This document shows positions 42,961-56,446 of a stretch of DNA of 64,000 bases, in pieces. Position 1 is the first letter of the stretch; every line of letters starts with the position of its first letter. The stretch is from NCBI GenBank assembly GCA_019802505.1, contig JAFMOC010000039.1, positions 1,240,001-1,304,000 of the forward strand, given 5' to 3'. The stretch comes from Corydoras sp. C115 (taxonomy: Eukaryota > Chordata > Actinopteri > Siluriformes > Callichthyidae). The notes beneath the pieces were generated by a model, which worked only from the letters and a program-made list of their open reading frames with translations, had not been told where the DNA came from and searched no databases. Position numbers and translations under genes: made by a program.

Positions 42961-44014
42961 GCTTTAATGAGATAAAAAAAAAAAATTTCTCCACTCTGTT
43001 AGATATAACAATGTACACTTATACTGAATTCATATACACATGTGTATGTTTAAAATGTTAAAATTTGTAGTTTAAAAATTACAGTAGTGATGTCAACACA
43101 TTGGCACTTTGTAGTATAGTTCCAGTTAATTATGTTTTAATGGGTTTCCAATAACAGGAATAAAGTATGAGGACCGGTAGATAAATCTTCATCGCCTCCG
43201 ATGTATTGTCAACAGTTGTGATTCATTTGAAGGATCATTTAGAAAGCAATGTTTTTGTAATGTCTGCGTCTACCCATTGACAGTGGTACAATCAAGCTCA
43301 CTCTTATAAATTGCACTTGAAACTCCTATTACTCTCATCAAATAAATTCAAACATAATTAAATATCATATTGCGTTATGATGAACAAAGTAAAATGAGTT
43401 TTTCTTCATTTCATGTAGTTTTCAGAAACAAGGTTATTAGATTCTTATGGAGCATCTAATTTCAGTGAAATTGGATTTAATAAGGGGTGAAGTCCCATGA
43501 AGATGATGACAGCCAAGTCTCATCTGAGGAAAGAAAAATAAGATGACAGAAAATACATTTAATACACAGATTGTATTATCATAAATTACTTTAGTTCCAA
43601 AGTTCTGTCATTTTATGACAATTATGACTGTGCAAAGCTCTCAGGTCAAGGTTTCATAAAAGTATAGAGATTTGACTGTGACATGAACTAAGCAGGCCTA
43701 ACTCTGGCCACCCGCCATGATATTATATATTTATGTAAATAAATTCTACATGGTCATGCGTTGTAACAAGTTTAAAATAATTATAGATCTGAAATCAGAG
43801 CATTTGAACAAGTTAACTTTTTTACCAGAACCTTAGCTTTAAAGTTTTTTTTACAGACCTTGTTCATGTACGATTGTTAGTATAATTGAAGAGTTTAAAT
43901 GGCTTTTAAAATAAAAAGAAGACATGCATGACATCACATGTTTACCCAATTACTGTGTAGTATTTCTGTGAACATGGATAGAAGTCTTAAAAATTGTAAT
44001 TTGTTTATTGATTA
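42961..44014. other. no recognised feature
   Basis: Unique AT-rich sequence; no frame or repeat identified. Confidence 0.4.
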
Positions 44015-44307
44015 TCTTTCACTTAATCCTCTACTAGGGTCGCGGAGGGGTTCATAATGCTCATCCAGGGGAAAATGATTTGAATGCTGGGCAGATACAC
44101 CCAGGACAGGGCACCAGTCTATCGCTGGGCACACGAACACAGACACACTCTATATGGGTTTATTAAACTATGTTTTTGGACTGTGGGAGGAAACTGGAGA
44201 ACCCAGAGGAAACCCATGCTGACACGGAGAGAACATGGAAACACCCACATGGAATTCCAGGAAACATTGAGAAGCAAATGTGCTAACCACTAAGGCACCC
44301 AGCCGCT
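44015..44307 (-). repeat. V-SINE, minus strand, degenerate head
   Basis: CACTTAATCCTCTACTAGGG, GGACAGGGCACCAGTC and TGCTAACCACTAAGGCACCC. The B-box region is damaged. Confidence 0.8.
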
Positions 44308-46124
44308 ATAGTTTTTCTATAATAATTACTTTATGGCTTTAAAGTAATTATTAATTTATTAAACCCTACATTTTAAATTGACTTGTTTTATTTTAGTTGC
44401 ATATAATTAAAGACTGTATAATTAAATGACTTAATTAGACAGGTTTATACAGGTCACTGATTTCTTTATCATCTTCTTCTGACTGTTCCTGTTCGGGGTC
44501 GCCACAGTGAAAAGATCAGCGTATGTGAATCGGCACAGTATTAAACTGAATTATCTTTCTGGTTCTTTTATTTATCTGACTTAGGGCTAGTATTTTCAAT
44601 GCAATCATACACTCCTTAAAGATAACACTAACTTATTTATTTGTTTGACTTGAAAGAACCTGTACCCATGACCAATCCAAGTTCAGTCACCTACAGCTGA
44701 TTATTTTAAATGTTGGCAATAGAGTTTGACTTTATGCAGCAAAGTGGCCTTCAAGTAAAACAACTTCAAGTAAAACATACCTTATATTATAAAAAGTTAA
44801 AGAAAATAGCAATTTAGTCAACAATAATACGAATAATTAAGGTTCGCTGCTTAAACTAAGTTCTAACAGCCAGTAAATTTTCTTAATATCCCTACTATCT
44901 ATAAAAAATGGTATTGTTGAAAAGACTAGTTTTCCACATAGGCCATGAGAACAAGGAGGCTTTTAATGAAAATCTGTCTGTCTTTGTCAAGAACCTATTG
45001 GTTAGATCTGTCAGCTGGACAAATGGTCCAATCACCACAATGTCAAGCTTCTGACCTGACTATCCCAGTCTTTTCACCTAAACCCCTATTTCATACTTGT
45101 TCCATGAGCTAAAGGGGAGAGTCCACAAGAGTGGACCAATAACAATGGAGGATCTAAGACATCCTATATCCTTTGCACCATATTTCCCATTTTATTCAAT
45201 TGGTTAAGACCAAATAATAAGTGGTGCAGGCAGTTAATTTCACACGGAATGGGCCAAGAGTAGCATGCTGGTATTGGAGTGGCAGAAGCAGTTGTTTGCA
45301 TAGGTGTGAAGAAGGATAGTGAATTTATAGTATCAACCAAGATTTAAAAGGTTTATTTGATCAAAAACAGATGGCAGAAGACCACCAACTAGTATGTGTC
45401 AGGTCTTAGTACTAGGGCATTTTACTTATTCTATCTCCTAATCCAGACTAGACTATAATGCAGCATAAATCTATCTTACTAAACAAGGAGGCCATGAGCA
45501 GAGCCTCTAGCATCTATTTAAACCCTTATAACCCATGCCACATTTTACAGATGTATCTGGACTTTTTTTAAAACATAAAGAGCCCTGATGCTGCAGGTGC
45601 TTAGGATAGGTGGTAGGTGGGCGTAAGACTAAAAAGTGACACTACAGTAACTTTCATTAGTTTTATCACAGATTCCTTACTTGCACAGGCAAATAGATGA
45701 CTGATGAAGAGTTATAAATAATTTGTGCTATCCCTAATGTGTGGTGGAGCTGATCTAATCTTTGAGGAAGACATGCTTGCTCTGCTTTCACGACACGGTG
45801 ATAATATCAGACAGCGATCTACACAGTGATATGTCAATTTAATCACTTAAAGCATAGGTCACAACATACTGAATTATGAAGCAGCAACTACAGTAAGTCA
45901 AAAATGATATGAAAAGTAGGAGCAGAAATCACATTTAGCTCAGAACATATTTATGCATTTTGAACAACTGAATGCTTTTAACTTGCCAGTGGTTTGGGGA
46001 TAGTGCTTTACAGTACCATTATGACCCTATAGCACAACACAAGGTCTATAAAGGCATGGTTGGGTGAGTTTGGTGTGGAAGAGCTGACTTTGCATTCTAG
46101 TTCATACCAAAGTTGTTTGATAGA
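44308..46124. other. intergenic, minor repeat remnants
   Basis: GACTGTTCCTGTTCGGGGTC at about 44481 is a fragment of another common teleost repeat (..ggggtcgccacagtg..). A weak family C match (CAGCTGGACAAATGGTCC) lies at about 45011. Nothing else is recognised. Confidence 0.4.
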
Positions 46125-46430
46125 GTTAAACAGTGGGTCAGACCCAGGTTCGATTCCTAAACTGGGTGAAGTTTCCATGTTCATTGCGTGTCTATGTGGG
46201 TTTTCTTTGGTTCTTTCCACAGTTCAAAAATATGGGGAAATTGGCTGCTCTAAATTGCCCCCTATATCGTGTGTGTCTTTGTGAGTGAGTGTGTGCCCAG
46301 TGATGGATTGGTGCCCTGGCCTGGATGTATCTGTCCAGCGCCCAATACATTCTCCATGGTTGGGAATGGGGAACCCCCTCTTGAACCCAGTAGAATAATA
46401 AGTGGAAACAATGGTGAGATAAGATAATGG
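46125..46430 (+). repeat. V-SINE, 5' truncated
   Basis: It starts at the B-box region (AGACCCAGGTTCGATTCC) and runs to AGTGGAAACAATGGTGAG. Diverged. Confidence 0.75.
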
Positions 46431-47138
46431 TAGAAAGTCAGTTTAATGAAAGAAAATTCTTAACATTGAAGAATAAAAAAATTGGACTAGGATTTCAGGA
46501 AGTCTGTATTTTATCGAATCTGGTAAATTTAGTTTTGGTGCATAATGGAAGATAGGAAGGTAGAATAAAAGTAATCAAATCTGATAGGTGAAATTCAGTC
46601 ATCATAGCAGTTGTGACAGAATGTGATCCAGCATGAGAATGCACAAAGCACAGCATGACTTTGTAAGGGAAGTTGTCTGTATAATTGGACTGTCACACAA
46701 CAGTGTTACTAGTCTTCCTCTGATGGACACCAAATGAGAAAAATAAAACAAATGGGAATTCCTCTCTCAAGAGAACAAAAATACATCAATCTGATATCAA
46801 TATCAATTATGCCCTCAGCATATCCATTTGGGAAGTGAGTTTCCTCTGAGCATTTGATTAACTCCTAACCCCCAACAGATCTTGTATGTTAAAAGCTTAA
46901 TGTTTTGGGCTAGCAAGTACAGTGGAATAAGACAGCTCATTTAACTGAATATTAAATCAAGTGCTATTCCAATAGGAACAATATAATAAGATCCATCTAA
47001 TTGAACTATAGCAGGCTATAATGTGTAATATTATTAATATTATTAATAGCAGTCTTGTGTCAGTGTTATTAAAAGCTCTCTAGCATAAGTTTATTGTAAA
47101 TGTATTTTGTATAATGAATCATTTTTAAATATTTTTTA

Positions 47139-47143
<5 letters not shown>

Positions 47144-47222
<79 letters not shown>
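47144..47222. repeat. (TA)39 microsatellite
   Basis: A pure TA tract about 140 bases before a reverse SINE. Confidence 0.9.
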
Positions 47223-47224
<2 letters not shown>

Positions 47225-47363
47225 CTGGTAAATTAAAGCTTTTTTGGAATACTTCAATTTTAATTAGTCAGTTTTGACAAATCAGTCTTTCTTTTTCCAT
47301 GTTTTTAGGCTGTGAGAAGACATTATTGATGCTATAGGGAACCGCTTTGAGATTTATATATAT

Positions 47364-47703
47364 ATTCATTCATTCATTATCTCCCGCTTTATCCTCTATT
47401 AGGGTCGCGGTGGGGTTCTCCATGCCCATCCAGGGGAGAACGTCTCGGGCGCTGGGCAGATACACCCAGGACAGGGCGTCAATCCATCGCTGGGCATACA
47501 CTCACTCAAACACACTCTATATGGGGCAATTTGGAGAATTCAATTGACTTGATCCATGTTTTTGGACTGTGGGAGGAAACCGGAGAACCCGGAGGAAACC
47601 CACGCAGACACGGGGAGAACATGGAAACTCCACCCAGATGGGGATTCGAACCGGGAATCCCTAGTGCTGAGAGGCGAACGTGCTAACCATTAAGCCACCG
47701 TGC

Positions 47704-47706
<3 letters not shown>
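47364..47706 (-). repeat. V-SINE, minus strand, young
   Basis: A complete reverse copy very close to the youngest forward copies: TTATCCTCTATTAGGGTCGC at the left, GTTCGAATCCCC and CACGTTCGCCTCTCAGC in reverse at the right. The head runs into (TA)18 at 47707-47743. Confidence 0.92.
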
Positions 47707-47745
<39 letters not shown>

Positions 47746-47879
47746 TTATTTTTTTCATTTTGAGCACATGGTATTAGGTTCAGTCTGTAATTAATTAAAG
47801 AGGAAAAAATAAAGTAAAAGGACAATCAGTCAGATAATTGATAATTAATTAATTAAAAGCAGCAATCCTCATTAAGGTA

Positions 47880-48105
47880 ATGGCTGGACTCTAAGTTGTC
47901 CCATATAGTGTGTGTTTGTGTGTGTGTGTGTGTGAGTGAGTGTGCCCAGTACTAAATTGGTGCACTGTCCTGGGTGAATAAGTGTATGCCCAGCGTTTGG
48001 CACCCTGTCCTGGGTGTATCTGCCCAGTGCCCAAAACATTCTCACCTGGATGTTTCCTGCTATTGGGAACCTCCGGTGACCCTAGTACCAAGGGATTAGG
48101 ATTAA
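47880..48105 (+). repeat. V-SINE 3' half with internal duplication
   Basis: The segment TGGTGCACTGTCCTGGGTG is followed by a second version, TTGGCACCCTGTCCTGGGTG, so part of the 3' half is present twice. Confidence 0.65.
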
Positions 48106-48741
48106 ACACATATAAGTTTTTCTTGCCCAGTTAAATACATTGCAATATATTATCCACCTCCTTGCTTGATATGCTTTTCCAACTTTTAAGAATAAAACAC
48201 TATTTGTTGATCCTTCGCTCATGTGCCTCCTCCATTCTTGATTCCCAAGGTAGCACCAGTTCAATGAGCATCACGAGCTTTGTTCCTTTTGACCATAAAA
48301 CAATGAAGATTGTTATGACAGACTCCTATGGGAATTTAAATCTTTTGAGATCTGCCTATATTTCCAAGGACCCTGCTGACATTAAAGCCTTTTATTTTCT
48401 TTCTATATAAATTTCTATGAACAGAAATGTTTTGTTCTATATAGCCTACATTAGAGAACTAAAAGGTTTAACGTAAAAGCTTTGCATTGTAAGCGTTCAA
48501 GGTTTTTTTTTTATATTGAATTAAATATAACCATTGAATTGGATTACTCTGTAAAAAAAGAGGATGTGACAAGAAGGTACAGATTCCTTCCCTGTGACAG
48601 CATCTAGAAACAGTTAGTTTGCCACAGTGGTGATAATGCTACATTTTATTCTCTTAAAGCTTGCATTAACAGATGCTAGAAGGAAATAATTGCTGTGGAC
48701 TGTTTAAGATAAATGAATAACTACAACTCTAATATATATCC

Positions 48742-49714
48742 GGCGGCACGGTGGTTAGCACGTTCGCCTCTCAGCACTAGGGATTCCCGGTTCGAATCCC
48801 CATCTGGGTGGAGTTTCCATGTTCTCCCCGTGTCTGCGTGGGTTTCCTCCAAGTTCAAGTTCAAGTTATTTATTTATATAGCGCTTTTTACAACAGTATA
48901 TTGTCACAAAGCAGCTTTACAGAATGAAAAGCCTTTAAACCCCCAAAGAGCAAGCCGAAGCGACAGTGGCAAGAAAAAACTCCCTTTTATGTTGTTATTT
49001 AAGGAAGAAACCTTGGGAGGACCAAGACTCAGTGGGGGACTCATCCTCCTTGAGCGGCCGGGCAGCAACAACAGTGTAGGACCGCTATGTACAGATATTA
49101 AAACAAATGGAAAAACTAACAACTGGAAAACTATATGTGAGTCCATTAGGGGGCGTCCTGCAGGACCTCCTTGTCAGGTTCCATACAGTATTAGTCAGCA
49201 GAGCCATGGATGAAGGTCTCCAGGAAGCCAGTCACACCTCAAAAGAAACAGACAAGGAAGGCAGTTAAAGCTAATAATAAAGCACGGCATTTAATTAATA
49301 AGTAATTAATTGACACAGTGCAGCATGTGACTCCGGCATCACTGACTAGAGCAGCATAACTAAAAGAGGCAGATACTGCAGACTCTACATAGTTGAGATG
49401 GCGCCCCGGAACAGCATCATTTCAGCGCCACACCCCCCCATTAATGATGAGGTGGGTGAAGAGGTGAAACCTCCGGGATCTCCGGTTTCCTCCCACAGTC
49501 CAAAAACATGGAACAAGTCAATTGAGTTCTCCAAATTGCCCCATATAGAGTGTGTGTGCGTGCGTGTCTGTCTGTGTGAGTGAGTGTGTGCCTAGCGATA
49601 GATTGGCGCCCTGTCCTGGGACCGAAACGTTCTCCCCTGGATGGGCATGGGGAACCCCTCCGTGACCCTAATATAGGCTGAAGCGGAAGATAATGAATGA
49701 ATGAATGAATGAAT
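48742..49714 (+). repeat. V-SINE interrupted by a 623-base repeat
   Basis: The 5' part is 48742-48850 (GGCGGCACGGTGGTTAGCAC to GTGGGTTTCCTCC). The 3' part resumes at 49474 (GGGATCTCCGGTTTCC) and ends at GAATGAATGAATGAAT. The head has lost CTTAGTGG of the A box. Confidence 0.88.
48851..49473. mobile_element. tttatttatatagcgc-type repeat inserted in a V-SINE
   Basis: It begins AAGTTCAAGTTCAAGTTAT and has the hallmark TTATTTATATAGCGCTTTTT, CAAAGCAGCTTTACAGAATG and CCTTGGGAGGACCAAGACTC of a common teleost repeat. CCTCC occurs at both edges (48846-48850 and 49469-49473), a likely 5-base target-site duplication. An open frame across it (48713-49213) is not a gene. An old copy lies at 57335-57520. 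Confidence 0.75.
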
Positions 49715-49721
49715 ATATATC

Positions 49722-50034
49722 CATTATCTACTGATCAATCCTCTACCAGAATCACGGGGGGTTCCGTATGACCATCCAGGGGAGAATGTTTCGGGTGCTG
49801 GGCAGATACACCCAGAACAGGGTACCAATCTCTGGGCATACACTCATTCACACAGATGGGGCAATTTGGAGCATTCTATTTACCTTGATCCATGTTTTTG
49901 GACTATGGGAGGAAACAGGGGAACCTGGAGAAAACCCACGTGGACACGGGGAGAACATGGAAACTCTACCCAGATTGGGATTACAACTGGGAATCCACAG
50001 CGCTGAGAGGCGAACGTGCTAACCACTAAGCCAT
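49722..50034 (-). repeat. V-SINE, minus strand
   Basis: TCCTCTACCAGAATCACGGG to GCTAACCACTAAGCCATAC. It stands tail to tail with the SINE ending at 49714, so the pair forms a large inverted repeat. Confidence 0.85.
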
Positions 50035-52569
50035 ACACTTCAATATGTTTATTCATAATGTGTTATTACATTATCAGTTAGTTCTCACCTTATAATATGT
50101 ATGTTAAAGAGTTTTTTTCATTGATGATATCACACAATACCATTGTGTTTTTTTTCATCAAAACTGTATCACTTTGCTGATGCCTTGCTGTTCATTAAAC
50201 ATAATCTCACTGCAGGTGTTTGAACCAGTGCCAAGGGCTTGGTGACTATCAAGCTGTCTGTTTCAAGATAAATACTGATCCCTAATATAATTGAGTTATT
50301 ATAACAACATTGATTTATTAATAAATCCTTATCTTTCTCGAATTGTAGCATCAGAATGAAATTATAACATAATCATAGCACAGCCTGTTATTAATCATAT
50401 AACATTGTATTTCAGTATTTCAACCAGAGATACAGCACTATGTGATTATTTGCTGTCTCATTACTCTGTCTCTTGTATGACGCAAGATAACTGAAAACTA
50501 GTTTTATATATGGTGGTGGTTTGAATAATATGGTTACCATGCAAAACCTAATGAATACCTTATTTTATTTTATTTTATTTTTTTTTTATTATTTTTACCC
50601 ATTTTATATATATAGATAACAGACTAAAGCTATTCATGCTCACAGAAATTTCACAGAAATCCTACAAATAATGGCAAAAGTTGTGTCTGTTTCCTATACA
50701 AATCCACAATTTCTATTTATTTTTGTTTTTTCCCCTTACTCTTCGGGACCGAGGTTTTACATACTCTTTAAAACCAGCACGAAGCTAACATTTCCACATA
50801 AATTACCGTTTGCACAGGCTGAGAAGTGGCTAATAAACATCTAACTCTACAGTGGTTGGGTAGTGCAAAACAAATGTCGGTTTGCAATAAAATAAAAAAT
50901 AAAAGCTATAAAACCTGAGAGGTACTGTGTTATGATCAAATAACATCACGGCTGTGATTCGCTTAGAGGCAAAAGCTAAAGGCTATTTGACTGTCTGAAA
51001 TATTCTATTGGCTTGTTTATAGAAGTGAAATATAGTTGAAACACAAGAATAAAAATCAAATCAAAGATATCCTTAATTAATACCAGAGACCATTTTCTTG
51101 AGTAACAGTGGTTGTACATTTACTTAAAAAGATGTTTGCAACCCATAGAGTTTGAATATATCCAATTGGGATGCAACAAAAAAAAAAAACTTGATCTGGG
51201 ATCATTTTAACAATTTATGTTTGGTGCAGAGCTTGTGAGGGGTGTCCAAACATTTACATTTAACTGTTTGGCATTTTAAATTAAGTGTCTATATCAAACA
51301 CCTCATCTGGATTCTGACAAATCACCAAACAAGATAGATTATCTTAGATAGATTATCAGAGCTAAACTCTGTAGAAAGGTACATCTTCAGGATATAACTG
51401 ATTGAACAGAGTGCTGTACTTATTATTTTAAGTGCATATAAGGCCTAATATTTCAAGGTTTGAAGGCTGGAGTGATATTGAAAGCGGAGTAATCATTCTA
51501 GTAAAAAGTCATTATAATCCACCCCTGACTAAAAAAATATGCAGCTACAATATGCCAGAGTATATTGTTTTAGTATAGATAAAGAAGCATTCTAAATAAA
51601 ATATTGCTTCTTAAGTCAATACTGCACTAATTCTGTAAAACACACGAGAATTAGGAAATATCATGGTTTCACATTTTCTGCAACTTTTAAAAGTAAAGAT
51701 GAGTTACCTGACACAGCAGGGCTGTACACATCAGAAGCAGTGGAAATGAAGAGATTTTTACTCTTTCTGGTTGACTCCCTACGTGCCAAACTCTTAACCA
51801 CTAAGCTGCAGTTGCCACCCTATGAAAAACTTCAGCATCTAAACATTCAAATATAATTAACATTTTGCTAAGATTATAAAACAATAGGAATCACAACTAC
51901 CAATTGTTTTTGTTTTATTGTGGAAATCACACTTGTATTATGTGTAAGCAATTGATATACTGCTGAGTTTTTTATGAAGGCAACATTTGTCTACGAATCT
52001 AATGTGACCATGCTGCGGAAGCTCATGTCATGTTGACATTCTGAGGAATTAATTAATGTGGCACTGTTTGTGTTTAACATGGGGAGAAACTCAGTGTGAT
52101 ACGTTTGTTTTAAGAAAAGCACAATAAACCCTCCTGCAGATTGCACTACATGCTTAATCATTTACCTGTCTCACCTGTCCAAGACAAGTAAGAACAGAAT
52201 CATTAGATTCAAAATTGCAAAGTGTCATTACATACATACATAAATGCATTATATGCATTAGGTATGACTAAAACACACCAGTCCTACATCACTATATGTT
52301 AGTCCTATAGAAACTGTGAAATCACTAATCATTGCTATACTGGAGGCTTTTTATTTATATAACTTAATTTATTTCTTCAGCCATACATGGTATTACTTTA
52401 ACCAGCTGAAATTACTTTAGATATCATAGTTAGTAACTGGCTGTTTTTTTAAGTGATAATATATAGCAAGTAGGTCTGTGCACTGAAACAGGATGATGTA
52501 AGATTCCGAAAACTAGAAAAGGGTTGTTGTTAGATCATGCTACAGAGGTTCATTTGCAACCAGTGGGGG

Positions 52570-52600
<31 letters not shown>

Positions 52601-54421
52601 TTACTTTTATATATACCTATATATCTATCGCTGGGTATATATGGCATCACTGTTGACATTATGGAAAACAGGTAATATATATACTGTGAAAGTATAGGGT
52701 ATTGTGAGCAATTTTGACCTTTTTTTAATGTTCTGTAAACTGTAGTATGATGTGCAATTGTGGTACTTTGTGTGGTATGTTCTTTACATGTTTTTCTTTG
52801 TATGTTTTTTCTAAAGTGTGAAAGTACTGAAACATCTACTACTACAATTGAAATAATCAAACACTGGATTTAGTAAAAAAGAAAAAAGTAAAAGATCTAA
52901 AGGAGGATTTAACTGATACTTTGAGAAAGCTGGAGCAAGAAAGCATACAAAAGAGATACACAGAGATAAAGAGATAAAGAGAGATAAATAAAGATTTTAG
53001 AGAGAGCAAGAGCAGGAAAGACAGAGAGACCAGAAAGTCCAAAAAGTGAAATAAATTAATAAATACTACTTGTTGAAACTAGCAATACAAGAGAGCTACC
53101 CTGATATAATATATTAAAATCAATTTATTAAATATTAAACTTTTTTGCAATTACATTATACACATTTCCTAATAAATGAAAGTTTCTCATTAAGTGCAAA
53201 ATGTAGAAAAGTCCTTCTATTACACTCCAGCATTATAAGGTGAATGTGTTTGAAACCTGCTTCTTTGTGGCTCGTTACAGAATGTATCATTAGCAATTTT
53301 AGCCGCTGTTTCTTCCTGCACTACCAGAAACCATTTGCTAATTTACCTTAGGCTTTGTTCTTTTTATACTTGTATCAAAGGTGCTCTGTTTGGTAAAAGC
53401 ATGTTTGATCTTTACATGATCATTAAACGCTCTCATTAGGAAACATTTCCTTCATGTTTAAGCTTAAATAATGACCTTATGTGTGTGCTTATTTGGAATC
53501 TTTTATTTCCTCTATATTTATGATCTCTGTTGCACTGGAATTGGTGGTCAGTGTCAGCAAGGGAAATCCAAGACATCAACAAAAATCTTTAATGCTTTTC
53601 ATATCTAACTGCTAGCAATCATTAATGAATTTTTAAATGCAATAGTGATTAATGCAGCTTTTCTCTGACTGCAACAGAATTAAGATATAGTAGAAGGCTT
53701 AGATCATGATAAGTGATGAATACTGTCTCTTAAATGCTATTCAAAATAGCTTAATTTGCTTTTTTTAATTCTTTGTGTTGTTTGTAAAAGTTTTAGTAGA
53801 AGTGCTTAAGTTCTGATTCGAGAAATCATTTCTTGTTTAATTGAGTCAACATTTTAGCCAGGTTTAAAGACGTGGTCTTAAAAAATGTTCCAGGTTTTAC
53901 ATGCACCGGAATGTTTATTGCAGCACTACGTTTATTGTTTATATTAATATTTGCAGTTGTCAGTTAATGAGATTTGTTGCAAGCAAGTCTCATCTCATTA
54001 TCTTCTGCTAATGACTAATATAAGTCATTAAATTATACCTACATCTAGATGGACATGGTTTATTGGTAATAATCTAATACAACTCTACACAAAAAGCACA
54101 ATGTCCTAAGCAAGCACTGGTAATTCTTAACAATCAGGAAAATAATCAAGGTATGATGAACAGTGTAAGTAACCACAAGGATTAGAAATAATTGCAAGCA
54201 TTAATCCTACTTAGAACACCAGTTGTTGTTTGGTGGGATTGCCATAGACCCTAGCTAACATGTTGCTAATTCTTTAATTCTAAAGTCTTGTGTGAGCTAA
54301 ACTTTAGCCACAGTTATGTTTGATTACACTAGCTAAATGTAGTAGCATGTTAGCACTGGCCTTTCTGTGTTGAAATACATTTCCCTGTGTTTTAAGTCAA
54401 ATCCACATTTTAAAATCATTA
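50035..54421. other. long stretch without gene or SINE
   Basis: Unique AT-rich sequence. Minor items are a possible family C remnant at about 50925-51010 (AACATCACGGCTGTGATTCG), an A29 run at 52570-52598, and a purine-rich strand at about 52870-53045 (AAAGAGATACACAGAGATAA). I see no coding exon. Confidence 0.4.
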
Positions 54422-54786
54422 TTTATTCATTCATTATCCTCCGTTTAATCTTATACTAGGGTTGCGGAGTGGGGGTGGGGGAGTCCCTATGTCTATTCAG
54501 GGGAGAACATTTTGAGTACTGGGCAGACCCAGGACAGGGTGCCAATCTATCACTGGGCACACTTGCTAACACACAAACACACACGTTATGGGGCAATTTA
54601 CAGCATTCAGTTGACCTTGAATCCATGTTTTTGGCATGTGGGAGAAACCTGGAGAACCCAGAGGAATCCCATGTGGACACAGAAACATAAACATGGAAAC
54701 ACCACCCAGATCAGGACATGTTATTCGAACATGGATCCCCAGCACTGAGAGGAGAACATGCCAACCACTAAACCACAGTGACACCC
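54422..54786 (-). repeat. V-SINE, minus strand
   Basis: TTCATTCATTATCCTCCGTT at the left, GGGTGTCACTGTGGTTTAGTGG in reverse at the right. Includes a G-rich GGAGTGGGGGTGGGGGAG. Confidence 0.85.
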
Positions 54787-55769
54787 CTTTTAAAAATATA
54801 TGTAACAAATTCAGTTTTAACCTTTTGTTTGACTTCAAATAGACAAATAGCTTATAAAAAGTATTTATATATATTTTTTCCCTTAAATTTTAGACAATCC
54901 ATGGTCAAAACAGCAAATATAGAGTTTAATCATAGAGCAACAGGCAGGGAAGGGAACTGGCAAGTAAACATCCTTTTAATCTTATGGCTTAGATAATGCT
55001 GTTAGTGTTAGATTTTGCTGCCTGATCATTATTTACCCTACAAATCTCCATTGTGTAATAGCAGCTCATCAGTTAAAACACTAGGTCTCTACTTTGTTTG
55101 CTCTGATGGTTATTTTAGGCTGCCAGTCAACACAGAATTCCTCTTAAGTATACTTCAAAACTAAGACATGCTTTGAGAACAAGCAATTCAATCTATAAAT
55201 AAACCACTTAATGAATGAATAGGCTAACTGAAAAGATGCAAGCAATATGCTATGACAAAAATACGGTGACGTCTTTATACCACATCATTTTCTCATAATG
55301 CTTTCCATTATATCTCTGTAATACGTTTTACAGATACTGATGTAATATAATCTGACTCATCGTTAGCTCACCAAACATTTGAAGGGTGATTTAGATTAAG
55401 GTTATATCTCTGAATAGACATGTCCTGACCAAATTTGGCAATTTATTTCTTAATGCTCTATAAACTGACTGTATCATGTTTTTTATGAGTATTGTAGTTT
55501 AATAGACTTAGTTTTAACCCATTTATTATATCAAACTATTGAAATTCTTTCCTGATTATGATCCACTATTGCTTCAGACTTGTGATAGTTTTATCAAGTT
55601 TTAAAGATGCTTGAGATTTGAAATTGTGTGCTTGTAATTAAGTGTAGCTATTTAGTCAAAACCACTTAATGCTGTCTAAACTACAATTAAATTACCAATT
55701 TGATGTGACTTCAATTAAGTTGACATTTTTGTACGGAATGGTACTTATTGTTTTAATTAAAAGCATATG

Positions 55770-56030
55770 TGTCACAGTGGCTTAGTGGTTAGCATGCTCT
55801 TCTCTCAGCACTGAAAATCCAGATTGAATCCCAATCTCTGTGGTGTTTCCATGATCTCCCTGTGTCTGCATAGGTTTCCTATGGGTTCTTCCCACACCCC
55901 AAAAACTACCCATCTGTTTGTGTGAGTGTGCTCAGTGATAGATTGGTGCTCTCTCCTGGGTGTATCTGCCCAAGGCCAAAAACATTCTCCCCTGGATGGA
56001 CACAGGGAACCCCCACCCTAATATAGGATA
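55770..56030 (+). repeat. V-SINE, diverged
   Basis: GTGTCACAGTGGCTTAGTGG to ACCCTAATATAGGATAAATT. The V domain is partly deleted. Confidence 0.78.
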
Positions 56031-56048
56031 AATTAATGTAATTAATTT

Positions 56049-56161
56049 AAGCTTAATTCATGCATATGTTTTTTTATTCATACTGTATATTTTTGAATAC
56101 AGTTCAGTTTAAGCTTAATTCATGCATATGTTTTTTTATTCATACTGTATATTTTTGGATA
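56049..56161. repeat. tandem duplication, 62-base period
   Basis: AAGCTTAATTCATGCATATG and TTATTCATACTGTATATTTT occur at 56049-56110 and again from 56111, with one or two differences. Confidence 0.9.
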
Positions 56162-56195
56162 CATTTTCATAAATACATATATATATATATATATA

Positions 56196-56397
56196 GGTGG
56201 CACGGTGGCTTAGTGGTTAGCATGTTCGCCACTCAGCACTAGTGATTCCCGGTTCGAATCCCCATCTGGGTGGCATTTCCATGTTCTCCCCGTGTCTGCG
56301 TGGGTTTCCTCCGGGTTCTCCGGTTTCTTCCCACAGTCCAAAAACATGGAACAAGTCAATTGAGTTCTCCAAATTGCCCCAGATAGAGTGTGTATAC
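56196..56397 (+). repeat. V-SINE 5' half ending in (TA)n
   Basis: GGTGGCACGGTGGCTTAGTGG to GATAGAGTGTGTATACG. The 3' half is replaced by (TA)20 at 56403-56443. A and B boxes are intact. Confidence 0.88.
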
Positions 56398-56401
56398 GTA
56401 C

Positions 56402-56446
<45 letters not shown>

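Noticed and set aside
48713..49213. 166-codon open frame
   Set aside because: It runs across a SINE and the repeat inserted in it.
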